Assembly: GCA_017396005.1 (NCBI GenBank)
Contig: JAFQNG010000077.1
Coordinates: forward strand, 54,265 to 118,264
Direction: 5' to 3'
DNA length: 64,000 bases
From: Desulfovibrio sp.
GTDB taxonomy: Bacteria > Desulfobacterota > Desulfovibrionia > Desulfovibrionales > Desulfovibrionaceae
Shown here: piece by piece, positions 52,587 to 62,262 of the stretch
How the letters are laid out: every line of letters begins with the position of its first letter
Numbering within the stretch: position 1 is the first letter of the stretch
Made by a program: the position numbers and the translations under genes
The notes under the pieces: generated by a model
Told to the model about the DNA's origin: nothing
What the model saw: only the letters and a program-made list of their open reading frames with translations
Databases searched by the model: none

Positions 52587-52631
52587 GACAAAAAGACCTG
52601 CCCGGCACTGCCGGGCAGGTCTTTTTGTCGC
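52587..52631. terminator. bidirectional terminator between the chemoreceptor 1 and SprA-like genes
   Basis: Near-perfect long stem AAAAAGACCTGCCCGGC / GCCGGGCAGGTCTTTTT with a 3-base loop; A and T runs on both sides serve the two converging genes. Confidence 0.9.
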
Positions 52632-52662
52632 ATTATCATCTCTCGGGCAGACTTTCTCCAGA

Positions 52663-53415
52663 CTATATCTGCATATACAGGCCTGTGCCAGCGGGGGCCA
52701 GGGCCGTGGGCATGATGCCCATCATGGCCATGTCGGCATAAGCAGTTGCAGCCCGACGCATGGCCAGTTCTTCACGCCTGCGGGCAAGAGCGACCTCCAG
52801 AGGCGTTTGCCCTGCCTGTGCAGCAGGCTGGGCATCTACCCCTTCCACACCCCGGGCTTCATCAGCCTTTTCACTGTCTTCCTGGCGTTCTTCCCGCTGG
52901 GCTTCAGCTTCCTGCGCCGAGGCCTTGGCTGCTATCTGCCTGTCTGCTCCTGAAGGACTTGCCGGAGCCAGCGCCGCTCGGCGTACCTGCCGTGCCTTTT
53001 CCTGCGTGGCTTCCGGGTCACCGGGAACTTCTGAGGTATCAATGGCCACCTCACCGCCGATGGCGTACTGTCGTCCGTCAGGGCCCTGCTGATAGGTATA
53101 GGTAGGGCCGCCTACTACATGCGCGCCACCGGCAGCCATATGGGCCTGCTCATGCGCGCGCACTTCGGCATCCCGCTCTTTCAGGCGGCGCAGCTGCTGC
53201 TGTGCTTCAGGGCTGAGCTCCAGCCTGTCGCCCGCAGTCTGAGCAGTTTTCTCTTCCCTGCCGTGTGCACCATAATCACCCAGGCCCGAAAGGCCCCGGG
53301 CCTCGCGCACATGATCTGCCTGACCATCCCCATCCCTTCTGGAAGGGGCAGTCTGTGAAAGCGGTGCAAGTGTACCAATGGGTCTTGGGCTGAGCCCTTC
53401 CAATGATTCGGCCAT
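52663..53415 (-). CDS. SprA-related putative metalloprotease
   Basis: A 250-residue protein. The middle (residues about 75-165) has LKERDAEVRAHEQAHMAAGG, VGGPTYTYQQGPDGRQYAIG, GEVAIDTSEVPGDPEAT and RRAALAPASPSGADR, the SprA-related family (PF12118) with HEQAH as a possible zinc site. The N-terminus is polar and lacks a Sec signal; the C-terminus is Ala/Met rich and may be membrane associated. Its function is not known. It has an exact FliA-type promoter, so it should be expressed with late flagellar genes. Alternative: a non-catalytic structural protein. Confidence 0.8.
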   Translation of the reverse strand: MAESLEGLSPRPIGTLAPLSQTAPSRRDGDGQADHVREARGLSGLGDYGAHGREEKTAQTAGDRLELSPEAQQQLRRLKERDAEVRAHEQAHMAAGGAHVVGGPTYTYQQGPDGRQYAIGGEVAIDTSEVPGDPEATQEKARQVRRAALAPASPSGADRQIAAKASAQEAEAQREERQEDSEKADEARGVEGVDAQPAAQAGQTPLEVALARRREELAMRRAATAYADMAMMGIMPTALAPAGTGLYMQI

Positions 53416-53451
53416 AGCTGTCCTTTGGGGAATAATACTCTTCTTTAACTT

Positions 53452-53478
53452 TTATCGGCTGACATGCCGGGGGCTTTA
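53452..53478 (-). promoter_or_regulatory. perfect sigma-28 (FliA) promoter of the SprA-like gene
   Basis: Minus strand: TAAA (53475-53478), 15 bases, GCCGATAA (53452-53459), an exact match to the FliA consensus at both elements. It lies 37 bases before the ATG at 53415. Confidence 0.8.
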
Positions 53479-53617
53479 GACTGCCCTGCGGGCTTCTGCA
53501 TTTTTTTTGCATGCCAGGTGTGCATGCCCTCCCTTGACGGCAAAGCCTGGCGCGGCTAAAAATAATTTTTCGGCCCAAGGGCCGGCAATGCCATTATACA
53601 GCTTTTCAGGAGGCTCT

Positions 53618-54361
53618 ATGTTCCGCAAACTTTCTCTTGCCCTGCTGGCGCTTTCCCTTTTCTGCGCCCCGGCCATTGCTGCTGACAAGTACACCGTTGC
53701 CAGTGACTGCACCTGGCCGCCCATGGAAATGCTTGGCGACGACAAAAAACCCGCCGGCTTTGCCATTGACTACATCCGCGAAGTTGCCAGGGCCGCCGGT
53801 TTTGAAGTGGAAAACCTGAATATCGCCTGGGACGGTATCTTTGGCGGCGTGGCCACAGGCAAATACGACATCGTGGCATCTTCCACCACCATCACCGAAG
53901 AACGCAAGAAGCAGTTCGACTTCTCTGACCCCTATTATGAAGTGGTGCAGGCCGTAGTGCTGCCTGCCGGTACCAATATCAAGAGCCTGGGCGAACTCAA
54001 GGGCAAGAAGGTGGGCGGCCAGTTGGGCACCACCGGTATTTTCGTTATGCGCAAGGCCAATGTGGGCGCTGACATTCGTGAGTATAACGATGTGGGCCTG
54101 GCCATTCAGGATATGGTCAGCGGTCGTATCGACGCTGTTATCTGCGACGACCCGGTGGCCATGTACTATGTGAACAAGAAGGCTGACTACGCGGGCAAGC
54201 TCAACCTTTCTTTCAAAACCGGTGATACCGAACTCTACGGCTTTACCGTGCGTAAGGGCCGTGCCGACCTGGTCGCCAAGCTGAACAAGGGCATCAAGAA
54301 GGTCAAGGAATCCGGCCTGCATGACAAGCTCATCGAAAAATGGATGGGCAAGGGTAACTAA
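53618..54361 (+). CDS. amino-acid ABC transporter, periplasmic binding protein
   Basis: A 247-residue family 3 solute-binding protein. The start ATG 53618 has AGGAGG 4 bases upstream; the signal peptide FRKLSLALLALSLFCAPAIAA is cut near residue 21. Ligand-binding segments include DCTWPPMEML, GFAIDYIREVARAAGFEVE and the family signature. It should capture a polar amino acid and hand it to the permease encoded next. First gene of the binding protein-permease-ATPase operon. Confidence 0.92.
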   Translation: MFRKLSLALLALSLFCAPAIAADKYTVASDCTWPPMEMLGDDKKPAGFAIDYIREVARAAGFEVENLNIAWDGIFGGVATGKYDIVASSTTITEERKKQFDFSDPYYEVVQAVVLPAGTNIKSLGELKGKKVGGQLGTTGIFVMRKANVGADIREYNDVGLAIQDMVSGRIDAVICDDPVAMYYVNKKADYAGKLNLSFKTGDTELYGFTVRKGRADLVAKLNKGIKKVKESGLHDKLIEKWMGKGN

Positions 54362-54425
54362 TCCCGTAATATACAGGGGGGAGGCGGCAGCGCCGCCTCC
54401 CTGCTTTCAGCCAAAGGTGGCGCGC

Positions 54426-55232
54426 ATGCCCAATACCGAAAACAGTCACAGCAAGGGCAATATTGTCATGGTCACCGACGGGGCCTCCATACCGGACCCC
54501 CGTGAATCACGCCTGATCAATGCCTGGTCCATTGCTCTGGTCGGTGCCATTGCCTCACTGCTGGGCCTTTGCCTGTTCTGGCCCGACCCCTACAGAGAAA
54601 TTTTATCCTATCTTCTGCCCGACGGTGTGATGATCACCTTCAAGATCACCATCCTGTCCATCTGCTGCGCCGTGCCGTTGGGCCTGATTACCGGATTGGG
54701 GCGCATCTCGCGCAATCGCCTTATCAATCTCATTGCCTCTACGTATGTGGAAGTCATCCGCGGCATCCCCCTGCTGGTACAGATTTTTTATATCTACTAT
54801 GCGCTGTCGCGCTTCTTTCTTGTCTCTGGTACCACCTCGGCGGTCATTGCCATCAGCTTCTGCTACGGAGCCTACATGGGGGAGGTTTTTCGAGCAGGCA
54901 TACTGGCCATCTCCAAGGGGCAGAGCGAGGCCGCGCGCTCCCTGGGTTTCAACCGCTTTCAGACCATGTTCTATGTAGTGCTGCCTCAGGCCTGGCGCAC
55001 CATACTGCCGCCAGTGGGCAATGAGTGCATTGCCATGCTCAAGGATACCTCTCTGGTTTCCATCATGGCTGTACCTGACCTCATGCACTGTGCCCGCAGC
55101 TATGTGGGAACCACCTATCTGTATTTCGAAACATATACGGTCATTGCCCTCATCTACCTCATCATTACCCTGATACTCTCCAAAGGTGTGAGCATCATGG
55201 AATCCAGGCTGAACTACTATGACGGAAAGTAA
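54426..55232 (+). CDS. amino-acid ABC transporter, permease
   Basis: A 268-residue HisM/GlnP-type permease. The first 40 residues are cytoplasmic; membrane segments begin at about residue 35. The EAA loop with G is [24 protein letters not shown]. Start ATG 54426 with AGGTGG upstream; the frame continues further up but into the binding-protein gene. It overlaps the ATPase gene by 14 bases. Forms the membrane channel, as a dimer because only one permease gene is present. Confidence 0.92.
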   Translation: MPNTENSHSKGNIVMVTDGASIPDPRESRLINAWSIALVGAIASLLGLCLFWPDPYREILSYLLPDGVMITFKITILSICCAVPLGLITGLGRISRNRLINLIASTYVEVIRGIPLLVQIFYIYYALSRFFLVSGTTSAVIAISFCYGAYMGEVFRAGILAISKGQSEAARSLGFNRFQTMFYVVLPQAWRTILPPVGNECIAMLKDTSLVSIMAVPDLMHCARSYVGTTYLYFETYTVIALIYLIITLILSKGVSIMESRLNYYDGK

Positions 55233-55968
55233 GGCTGACGCCCCCATCATCACCATACGCAATGTCTGGAAGTATTTCGGTCATCTCCCGGCCCTGCAGG
55301 ATGTAAGCCTGGACATAACGTCGGGCGAACGGGTGGTCATCATTGGCCCTTCAGGCTCGGGCAAGTCCACCCTGCTGCGCTCCATCAACCGCCTGGAAGA
55401 GATCGACAAGGGCGAGATCAGGGTACAGGGGCAGGACATCATGGCGCGGGAGAACGACATCAATCTCATCCGCCGCAATCTGGGCATGGTCTTTCAGCAG
55501 TTCAATCTCTTTCCGCACAAGACTGTACTGCAGAATCTGACCATGGCTCCCATCAAGCTGCTCGGCCTCTCCCGGGCTGAAGCCGAAGACAGGGCTCTTG
55601 TGCTGCTCAAGAAGGTAGGTATCAGCGACAAGGCCAATGTCTACCCGGCCATGCTTTCGGGCGGGCAGCAGCAGCGTGTAGCCATTGCCCGTGCCCTGGC
55701 CATGCAGCCGGCCATCATGCTCTTTGACGAACCGACTTCGGCTCTTGACCCGGAAATGGTGGGCGAAGTGCTGGACGTTATGGTCAACCTGGCTGAAGAG
55801 GGTATGACCATGGTCTGTGTGACGCATGAAATGGGTTTTGCGCGTACCGTGGCTGACCGCTGCATCTTTATGGATCACGGGCAGATAGTGGAGGCCGGCA
55901 AACCGGAAACACTGTTCACGGCCCCGCGTCACCCGCGCTTGCGACAGTTCTTGAACCAGATACTGTGA
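55219..55968 (+). CDS. amino-acid ABC transporter, ATPase
   Basis: A 249-residue polar-amino-acid ATPase (GlnQ/HisP type) with Walker [11 protein letters not shown]-loop [10 protein letters not shown], signature LSGGQQQR and Walker [15 protein letters not shown]. It powers uptake with the two preceding products. The stop overlaps the mnmA start region (GTGATG). Confidence 0.95.
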   Translation: MTESKADAPIITIRNVWKYFGHLPALQDVSLDITSGERVVIIGPSGSGKSTLLRSINRLEEIDKGEIRVQGQDIMARENDINLIRRNLGMVFQQFNLFPHKTVLQNLTMAPIKLLGLSRAEAEDRALVLLKKVGISDKANVYPAMLSGGQQQRVAIARALAMQPAIMLFDEPTSALDPEMVGEVLDVMVNLAEEGMTMVCVTHEMGFARTVADRCIFMDHGQIVEAGKPETLFTAPRHPRLRQFLNQIL

Positions 55969-57056
55969 TGCGTATTGCTGTTGCGGTAAGCGGAGGGGTA
56001 GACAGCCTCTGCGCCCTGCTGCTGTTACGCCGTGCAGGCCATGAAGTCATGGCCGTGCATGGTTTTTTTCTGCATGAGACAGCAGGGCCATCAGCAGCCT
56101 TACCGGGCCTGCAGGCCGCCTGCCATGCCCTGGACGTGCCCCTGCATGTTGTGGACCTGCGGGCGCATTTCCAGCAGGCGGTCATCACCCCCTTTGCTCA
56201 GGCCTATGCCGCAGGGCAGACGCCCAACCCCTGTGCCCTCTGCAATCGGGCTGTGAAATTCGGCGCTCTGCTCGAAGCCGCATTGCAACGTGGGGCCGAC
56301 AGGCTGGCCACAGGGCACTATGCCCGTCTGCTGCATGATCAGCAGGGCAACCTTACGGGACTGGCTGCCGCTGCTGACCAGCACAAAGATCAAAGCTATT
56401 TTCTCAGCCTTGTGCCTTCTGCACGTCTGGCGCTGGCACTTTTTCCCTTGGCCGCACAGAATAAGGCAGACAGCGTGGCCATGGTGCGCGGGGCCGGCCT
56501 GCCTATCCCTGTACCGCGAGAGAGCCAGGATATCTGTTTTGTGCCCACAGGTCATGTCGCCTATCATGACGTTCTTGCAGGTCAGTGGAGCAGGGCCGGC
56601 CTGCCCACACCGCCCGGTGGTCCCATGCTGCTGGCAGAAACGCATGAACAGCCTGTAGAAAGCATGCGTACTGTAGGCCGGCATCAGGGGCTCTGGCGTC
56701 ATACCGAAGGCCAGCGTAAGGGGCTGGGCATAGCCCACAGTGAAGCCCTGTATGTTCTGCGCAAGGATATGCAGCACAATGCCCTCATTCTGGGATCGCG
56801 CTCCCTCCTGGGCATGCAGGGCTGCCGCACGGGCATGGCCAATGTTTTCGTACCGCCCGCAGACTGGCCGCTACAACCTCTCGTACGCCTGCGCTATCGA
56901 CAGAGCGCCCTTCACTGTCGGGCAGAGCTTGTGGAGGGCTGCCTGCATATCCACCTTGAAGACCCCTGCTTTCCCAGTGCCCCCGGTCAGGTGGCTGCTC
57001 TCTATGATAAAGAGGGCCGCGTACTGGCGGCCGGCCTCATACATGACTGTTATTGA
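55968..57056 (+). CDS. mnmA: tRNA-specific 2-thiouridylase MnmA
   Basis: A 362-residue PP-loop enzyme. [20 protein letters not shown] has the SGGVDS ATP motif; the catalytic Cys pair is in NPCALCNRAVKF and ESQDICFVPTG. It puts sulfur on U34 of Lys, Glu and Gln tRNAs. The ATG overlaps the transporter ATPase stop by one base (TGATG); a GTG one codon earlier is possible. The pairing with an amino-acid transporter is probably only positional. Confidence 0.93.
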   Translation: MRIAVAVSGGVDSLCALLLLRRAGHEVMAVHGFFLHETAGPSAALPGLQAACHALDVPLHVVDLRAHFQQAVITPFAQAYAAGQTPNPCALCNRAVKFGALLEAALQRGADRLATGHYARLLHDQQGNLTGLAAAADQHKDQSYFLSLVPSARLALALFPLAAQNKADSVAMVRGAGLPIPVPRESQDICFVPTGHVAYHDVLAGQWSRAGLPTPPGGPMLLAETHEQPVESMRTVGRHQGLWRHTEGQRKGLGIAHSEALYVLRKDMQHNALILGSRSLLGMQGCRTGMANVFVPPADWPLQPLVRLRYRQSALHCRAELVEGCLHIHLEDPCFPSAPGQVAALYDKEGRVLAAGLIHDCY

Positions 57057-57080
57057 GTTTTTTTCTAGAAAGGAGTCTGT

Positions 57081-58862
57081 ATGACCATTCAACGCTCAAC
57101 AGCCAGCGTTAATGTACTCATTTTACTTGCTCTGGCCCTGTGCGGTTACGGCGTTTACCGTCTGGCAGAGAGCATCACAGCCATGCAGGCCGCAGAGAGT
57201 CAGCAGGCAGACCTCAGCAGTCTTGCCGAAGAACTGCGTGCCAGCTCACAGCAACTGACCGCACAGGTGCGCAACTATGCGGTGACTGGCGACAGGCATG
57301 CCCTGAGTATGTATCAGAGCATAGCCAGAGTACGTGCCGGGAATGAAGCACGGCCGCGTAATGCCTCCATCAAAGCTGGCGAAACACAGTCGCTGCTTTC
57401 GCTTCTGGAGGAATACGGCTGTTTACCTGACGAGATGGCGCTGCTCTCGCAGGCTAGCTCGCTTTCAGAAAAACTGGCCACTCTCGAGGCCAGGGCCATT
57501 GCCCTGGCCGCTGAGAACAAAAGAGACGAAGCCATACGCATAGTTTACAGCACTGATTATGACCTGCAGGCTGAAGCCATCATGCAGCCCATTGAGCGTT
57601 TCACAGAAGCCCTGCATGCCAGAATCGAGCAACAGACGGCCCAGTGCAGCGACGTGGTGCGACAGAATGTCATCATGGTCTCTGTGCTCATCTGCACTGT
57701 GGCGGCACTCTCCATTTTCAGTATCATCTATATGCAGCGGCGTATTGTCCGTCGCCTCGGCATTTGTGCCGATTTTGCCGATGAGCTGACAGGTGGCAAC
57801 CTGCAGGCTACTCTGGCCAAGACGCATAACGATGAAATCGGCATCATGGTAGATGCACTCAACTCCATGGTCAGCTCCCTCAAGCAGAAAATAGGTGAGG
57901 CCACAGCCGCCTCGCAGAATGCCCAGCAACGCCAGGCAGAGGCCGAGAACGCCATGCGCCAGGCAGAGCAGGCCATGGCTCAGGCCGAAAGTGCCCGGCG
58001 TGAAGGTATGCTGACTGCGGCAGGCAGTATCGAAAATGTGGTGGAAGCACTGTCAGCTGCTGCAGGTCAGCTTTTTGAACGGGTGGCCTCCTCCAACAGT
58101 GAACTGCGTCAGGCTGCCGACAGGCTGGGCGAAGCCGCCACCGGTATGAATGAAATGAACACAACAGTTCAGGAGGTAGCACACAATGCTTCGGCTGCCT
58201 CTGAAATTTCTCAGATAACCCGCGAAAAAGCCGTGCATGGCGAAGAAGTGGTGGATCGCTCCCTGCACAGCATACAGGAAGTCTTGGCAGTCTCTCAGAG
58301 TCTGAAAAACGACATGAATCAGCTGCAGCAGCATGTACAGGCCATCAATCAGATCATGGGCGTTATTTCTGACGTGGCTGATCAGACCAATCTGCTGGCC
58401 CTTAATGCTGCCATTGAGGCTGCCCGCGCCGGGGAGGCCGGCCGGGGCTTTGCCGTAGTGGCCGACGAGGTGCGCAAGCTGGCTGAAAAAACCATGACCG
58501 CCACCACAGAAGTGGGATCGGCAGTCACCGCCATACAGAACAGCGCCAGAAAGAACGTGGAGGCTGTGGACAATGCGGTGAGGCAGATAGAACAGGCCAC
58601 GGAATTTGCCAATAGCTCCCGCGCAGCTCTTGAAGACATTGTGGGCAATGCAGACACCACGGCAGATCAGGTACGCGCCATTGCCACGGCCAGTGAGGAA
58701 CAGTCTGCCGCCAGTGAAGAAATCAACCGTGCCATTCTTGAGGTCAATGACATTGCCGGCCTGACCGTGCAGTCCATGCATGAGGCTGCCCAGGCTGTGG
58801 ACAGGGTATCGGGGCAGGCCCATGCCCTGAGCCAGCTTGTGGAAGAGCTGAAGCGCGCCTGA
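57081..58862 (+). CDS. methyl-accepting chemotaxis protein 2
   Basis: A 593-residue chemoreceptor. Membrane segment one is near residue 10-27, a periplasmic helical domain follows, the second segment at about 196-215 ([18 protein letters not shown]), then HAMP and a signalling domain with the same tip [20 protein letters not shown] as its neighbour. AAGGAG precedes the ATG by 5 bases. Unlike the first chemoreceptor gene it has no FliA-type site in the short upstream gap and is probably read through from mnmA. A strong terminator follows. Confidence 0.95.
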   Translation: MTIQRSTASVNVLILLALALCGYGVYRLAESITAMQAAESQQADLSSLAEELRASSQQLTAQVRNYAVTGDRHALSMYQSIARVRAGNEARPRNASIKAGETQSLLSLLEEYGCLPDEMALLSQASSLSEKLATLEARAIALAAENKRDEAIRIVYSTDYDLQAEAIMQPIERFTEALHARIEQQTAQCSDVVRQNVIMVSVLICTVAALSIFSIIYMQRRIVRRLGICADFADELTGGNLQATLAKTHNDEIGIMVDALNSMVSSLKQKIGEATAASQNAQQRQAEAENAMRQAEQAMAQAESARREGMLTAAGSIENVVEALSAAAGQLFERVASSNSELRQAADRLGEAATGMNEMNTTVQEVAHNASAASEISQITREKAVHGEEVVDRSLHSIQEVLAVSQSLKNDMNQLQQHVQAINQIMGVISDVADQTNLLALNAAIEAARAGEAGRGFAVVADEVRKLAEKTMTATTEVGSAVTAIQNSARKNVEAVDNAVRQIEQATEFANSSRAALEDIVGNADTTADQVRAIATASEEQSAASEEINRAILEVNDIAGLTVQSMHEAAQAVDRVSGQAHALSQLVEELKRA

Positions 58863-58881
58863 TTTCACCCTGCCTCAGATG

Positions 58882-58919
58882 CAGAAAGGCCCTGCCGGAG
58901 TTACGGCAGGGCCTTTCTG
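58882..58919. terminator. bidirectional terminator between chemoreceptor 2 and gcvPB
   Basis: Stem CAGAAAGGCCCTGCCG / CGGCAGGGCCTTTCTG with loop GAGTTA, between converging genes. Confidence 0.9.
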
Positions 58920-58940
58920 TATGGACAGGCAGGCGTGAGC

Positions 58941-60386
58941 CTATGCCATATCTTCTGTCAGCACCATCTGACGTGCAGCCGCAGTTTCGTCCATGCGTCG
59001 CACGGGCAGGCTCACCGGGGCAGCAGCAAGGCCCTGAGGGTCTGCCTTGCCCTGAGCAACTATCTCGGTCAGGGCCTGCACATATTCGTCCAGAGTCTCA
59101 CGGCTTTCCGTCTCAGTGGGTTCAGCCATGAGGCATTCCTTGACGATGAGCGGGAAGTAGATGGTAGGCGCGTGTATGCCCCTGTCCAACAGGCCCTTGG
59201 CAATATCCAGAGCGTGCAGGCCGTCAGGGGCTGAAGCTACGAACTCATGGGCACAAAGCCTGTGTGCGTAGGGGATGTCCAGCACATCTTCCAGCTTTTT
59301 CTTCAGATAGTTGGCATTGAGCACCGCATACTCTGAAGCGCGGCTCAGGCCTTCGCCACCCAGGCGCATCATATAGGCCAGGGCCCTGATGACCACAGCA
59401 AAGCTGCCGTAGAAGGGGCCGATATAACCGATAGCCTGGGGCAGATTGTAATTGAGGCGATAGCTGTCGCCGTTTTTGATGACGCGAGGTGCAGGCAGGA
59501 AGGGCAGAAGGCGTTCGCCCACACCCACAGGGCCGGCACCGGGGCCGCCGCCACCGTGCGGTGTGCCCAGGGTCTTGTGCACATTGAGATGCACCACGTC
59601 AAAGCCCACATCACCCACGCGCATCTTGCCCATGATGGCGTTCATATTGGCGCCGTCATAGTAGAGCAGGGCATCTATCCTGCGCAGCTCTTCCACAATG
59701 CGGGGCAGATGCACTTCCATGAGGCCCAGGGTATTGGGGCAGGTCATCATCAGACCGGCCACGTTTTCGCCGTGTTCGGCAATGGCGCGGGCCAGGGCCT
59801 CAGGGTCCACCATGCCGTCACGGGATTCGATGTTCACAGCATCAAAGCCAGCCAGCGCAGCAGAGGCCGGGTTGGTACCGTGGGCTGCGTCAGGGATGAG
59901 CATCTTGGTACGTTTGCGTCCCTTGGCCGCGTGATAGGCCGCCATGAGCTTGACACCGGCAAATTCACCGTTGGCTCCGGCCATGGGCTGGAAGGTAAAG
60001 GCCTTCATGCCCGTCAGTTCGCACAGCCACTGTTCTGCCTCATAAAGGCAGCGCAGAGCGCCCTGAGCCCAGGCCACGCCCCGCGTCAGCTGGGGCAGCA
60101 TGGGGTGCAGACGGCTGAAGCCCGGCAGGGCAGCCACATACTCTGTGAACTTGGGGTTGTACTTCATGGTGCAGGAGCCAAGAGGATAGAAATTGGCATC
60201 CACACTGTAGTTGAGTCGGGAAAGGCCGGTGAAGTGACGAACCACATCCAGCTCGGAGCATTCGGGCAGTCGCGGCGGATCCTGACGCAGAAGACCGGCG
60301 GGCAGCATGTCAGCGGCTTTGGGCGCATCGCTGTTCAGGCGCCAGGCAGAACGGCCGGGAACGGATTTGGCAAAGATGGTTTTCAC
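58941..60386 (-). CDS. gcvPB: glycine dehydrogenase (decarboxylating) subunit 2
   Basis: A 481-residue PLP enzyme subunit. The PLP-binding Lys lies in VHLNVHKTLGTPHGGGGPG, preceded by AAHGTNPASAALAGF-type sequence and the N-terminal RLNYSVDANFYPLGSCTMKYNP (shown in part). With GcvPA it decarboxylates glycine and passes the aminomethyl group to GcvH. The start is a GTG overlapping the gcvPA stop (GTGA). Confidence 0.97.
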   Translation of the reverse strand: MKTIFAKSVPGRSAWRLNSDAPKAADMLPAGLLRQDPPRLPECSELDVVRHFTGLSRLNYSVDANFYPLGSCTMKYNPKFTEYVAALPGFSRLHPMLPQLTRGVAWAQGALRCLYEAEQWLCELTGMKAFTFQPMAGANGEFAGVKLMAAYHAAKGRKRTKMLIPDAAHGTNPASAALAGFDAVNIESRDGMVDPEALARAIAEHGENVAGLMMTCPNTLGLMEVHLPRIVEELRRIDALLYYDGANMNAIMGKMRVGDVGFDVVHLNVHKTLGTPHGGGGPGAGPVGVGERLLPFLPAPRVIKNGDSYRLNYNLPQAIGYIGPFYGSFAVVIRALAYMMRLGGEGLSRASEYAVLNANYLKKKLEDVLDIPYAHRLCAHEFVASAPDGLHALDIAKGLLDRGIHAPTIYFPLIVKECLMAEPTETESRETLDEYVQALTEIVAQGKADPQGLAAAPVSLPVRRMDETAAARQMVLTEDMA

Positions 60387-61714
60387 AGCAGCCCCCCCAG
60401 TGTTTCGGCCAGGAAGTCGATCTGACGACGGTCGTTCTGTTCCGTGCAGGCCAGCAGCAGCACGTTTTCCATGCCTGCAAAATAGCGCCCCACCGGGTAG
60501 CCGGGCACGCAGCCCTTGCTGGCCATCCTGTCGATGATCTGTTCGGCAGGCACGGGCAGGCGCAGGGCTACTTCATTGCCATAGGGGGCGTCATTGAGCA
60601 GTTCTACCCCCTTGATGGCTGTCAGGCGTTCCACAGCATAACGGGCCAGAGCCATGCCGCTTTCAGCCACACGGGCCAGGCCAGAGGGGCCCAGCAGGCT
60701 CATGTGCACAAGGGCGCGCAGGGCGCACAGGGCCTGATTGGAGCAGATATTGGAGGTAGCCTTGGCCCTGCGGATATGCTGTTCACGCGCCTGCAGGGTC
60801 AGCACATAGCCTGTTCTGCCCTCCAGGTCGCTGGTACGGCCCACAATACGGCCGGGCAGCTGGCGGATATGCGCCTTGCGACAGGCCATGATACCCAGAT
60901 AGGGGCCACCGAAGGACAGGGGCTGCCCCAGGCTCTGGGCCTCGGCCACAGCCACGTCAGCCCCCATTTCACCAGGGGTCTTGAGCACGGCCTGCATGAC
61001 CGGGTAGACAGAAATGAGCCCGAATGCCTTGTGTTCACGAGCTCTGGCAAAAAGTTCGCTGTAGTCGGCCACAGCCCCGAAGAAGTTGGGGTTCTGCACC
61101 AGGACGGCCGCGCAGTCATCACCTATGGCGGCCTTGAGGGCAGCCATGTCGCTGACGCCGCTGGCCTGTGGCACCAGACGCAGCTCCAGGTCAAGACCAG
61201 AGGTATATGTGCCCAGCATGATGCGCCAGATGGGATTGATGCATTCGTCCACCACCAGGACGCGCCGCCGCGTGGCGCGCACGGCCATCATGGCTGCCTC
61301 GAACAGGGCAGTGCCGCCGTCATAGACAGAGGCATTGGCGCAGTCCATGTCAAGCAGGCGGCTTACTGCCGTCTGAAACTCGAAAATGGCCTGCAGAGTG
61401 CCCTGCGAGCATTCGGCCTGATAGGGTGTGTAGGCTGTGTAAAATTCGCTGCGGCCGCTCAGGGCATTAACGGCCTGCGGTATCTGATGGGCATAATAAC
61501 CGGCGCCCAGAAAGGAAACCATGTCTGGGCGGTTCTGGGCAGCCAGGTCTTCAAAATAGGCGCAGACCTCAGCCTCGCCCCTGCCTCCGGGCAGGTCAAA
61601 GCTCTGGGGACGCATGGCAGCCGGAATGTCGGCGAAAAGCTCGTCCAGCGAGCGTACGCCGACCACAGAGAGCATTTCTTGCAGCTCCTCCGACGTATGT
61701 GGAATATAGGGCAT
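60383..61714 (-). CDS. gcvPA: glycine dehydrogenase (decarboxylating) subunit 1
   Basis: A 443-residue subunit started at MPYIPHTSEELQEMLSVVG (ATG 61712-61714, AGGAG upstream); a longer frame to 61783 is rejected. Family blocks include FLGAGYYAHQIPQAVNAL, YTPYQAECSQGTLQAIFEFQ and SFGGPYLGIMACR. Two-subunit P-protein is usual in this lineage and in Gram-positives. Partner of gcvPB, which it overlaps. Confidence 0.97.
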   Translation of the reverse strand: MPYIPHTSEELQEMLSVVGVRSLDELFADIPAAMRPQSFDLPGGRGEAEVCAYFEDLAAQNRPDMVSFLGAGYYAHQIPQAVNALSGRSEFYTAYTPYQAECSQGTLQAIFEFQTAVSRLLDMDCANASVYDGGTALFEAAMMAVRATRRRVLVVDECINPIWRIMLGTYTSGLDLELRLVPQASGVSDMAALKAAIGDDCAAVLVQNPNFFGAVADYSELFARAREHKAFGLISVYPVMQAVLKTPGEMGADVAVAEAQSLGQPLSFGGPYLGIMACRKAHIRQLPGRIVGRTSDLEGRTGYVLTLQAREQHIRRAKATSNICSNQALCALRALVHMSLLGPSGLARVAESGMALARYAVERLTAIKGVELLNDAPYGNEVALRLPVPAEQIIDRMASKGCVPGYPVGRYFAGMENVLLLACTEQNDRRQIDFLAETLGGLL

Positions 61715-61837
61715 GAGAACTCCTTCAGGGCACGAAGCTGGACCGGGCGCCGATACGGCGCATCCAGTCCAGCATGTGTTCATTCAGCAGCGTTTACGAA
61801 TACCGTGTAGTGCCAGCTGTTTCAGGCCAGATGTGTT

Positions 61838-62224
61838 CTAGTGGCTCTGCGTGGCACAAAACTCTTCGTAGGCAGCCGCGTCCATGAGGCCCTCGGGCTG
61901 ACCGGACAGTTTGACCCTGATCAGCCAGCCATCGGCATAGGGGGCACTGTTACAGAGCTCAGGGGTATTTTCCAGAGCGCTGTTGACCTCAATCACTTCA
62001 CCATCCACCGGCGAAAGCAGATCACTGGCAGCTTTGACAGACTCTATGGAGCCAAACTCACTGTGCTGGGCCACGCTGTCGCCCACCTGCGGCAATTCCA
62101 CATAGGTAATGTCGCACAGGGCTTCCTGAGCGAAATGCGTGATGCCCACAGTGGCCACATCACCTTCTATCCTGGCCCATTCATGGCTGTTGCTGTACAG
62201 CAGATTATCGGGATTACCAGACAT
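61838..62224 (-). CDS. gcvH: glycine cleavage system H protein
   Basis: A 128-residue carrier. The lipoylated Lys is K64 in GSIESVKAASDLLSPV. SNSHEWARIEGDVATVGIT is the usual N-terminus. It shuttles the aminomethyl group between P, T and L proteins. A 123-base gap separates it from gcvPA, without a clear terminator. Confidence 0.97.
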   Translation of the reverse strand: MSGNPDNLLYSNSHEWARIEGDVATVGITHFAQEALCDITYVELPQVGDSVAQHSEFGSIESVKAASDLLSPVDGEVIEVNSALENTPELCNSAPYADGWLIRVKLSGQPEGLMDAAAYEEFCATQSH

Positions 62225-62262
62225 GATTTTCCCCCTTTTGACAGTTTGTATGGTGAATTGTT

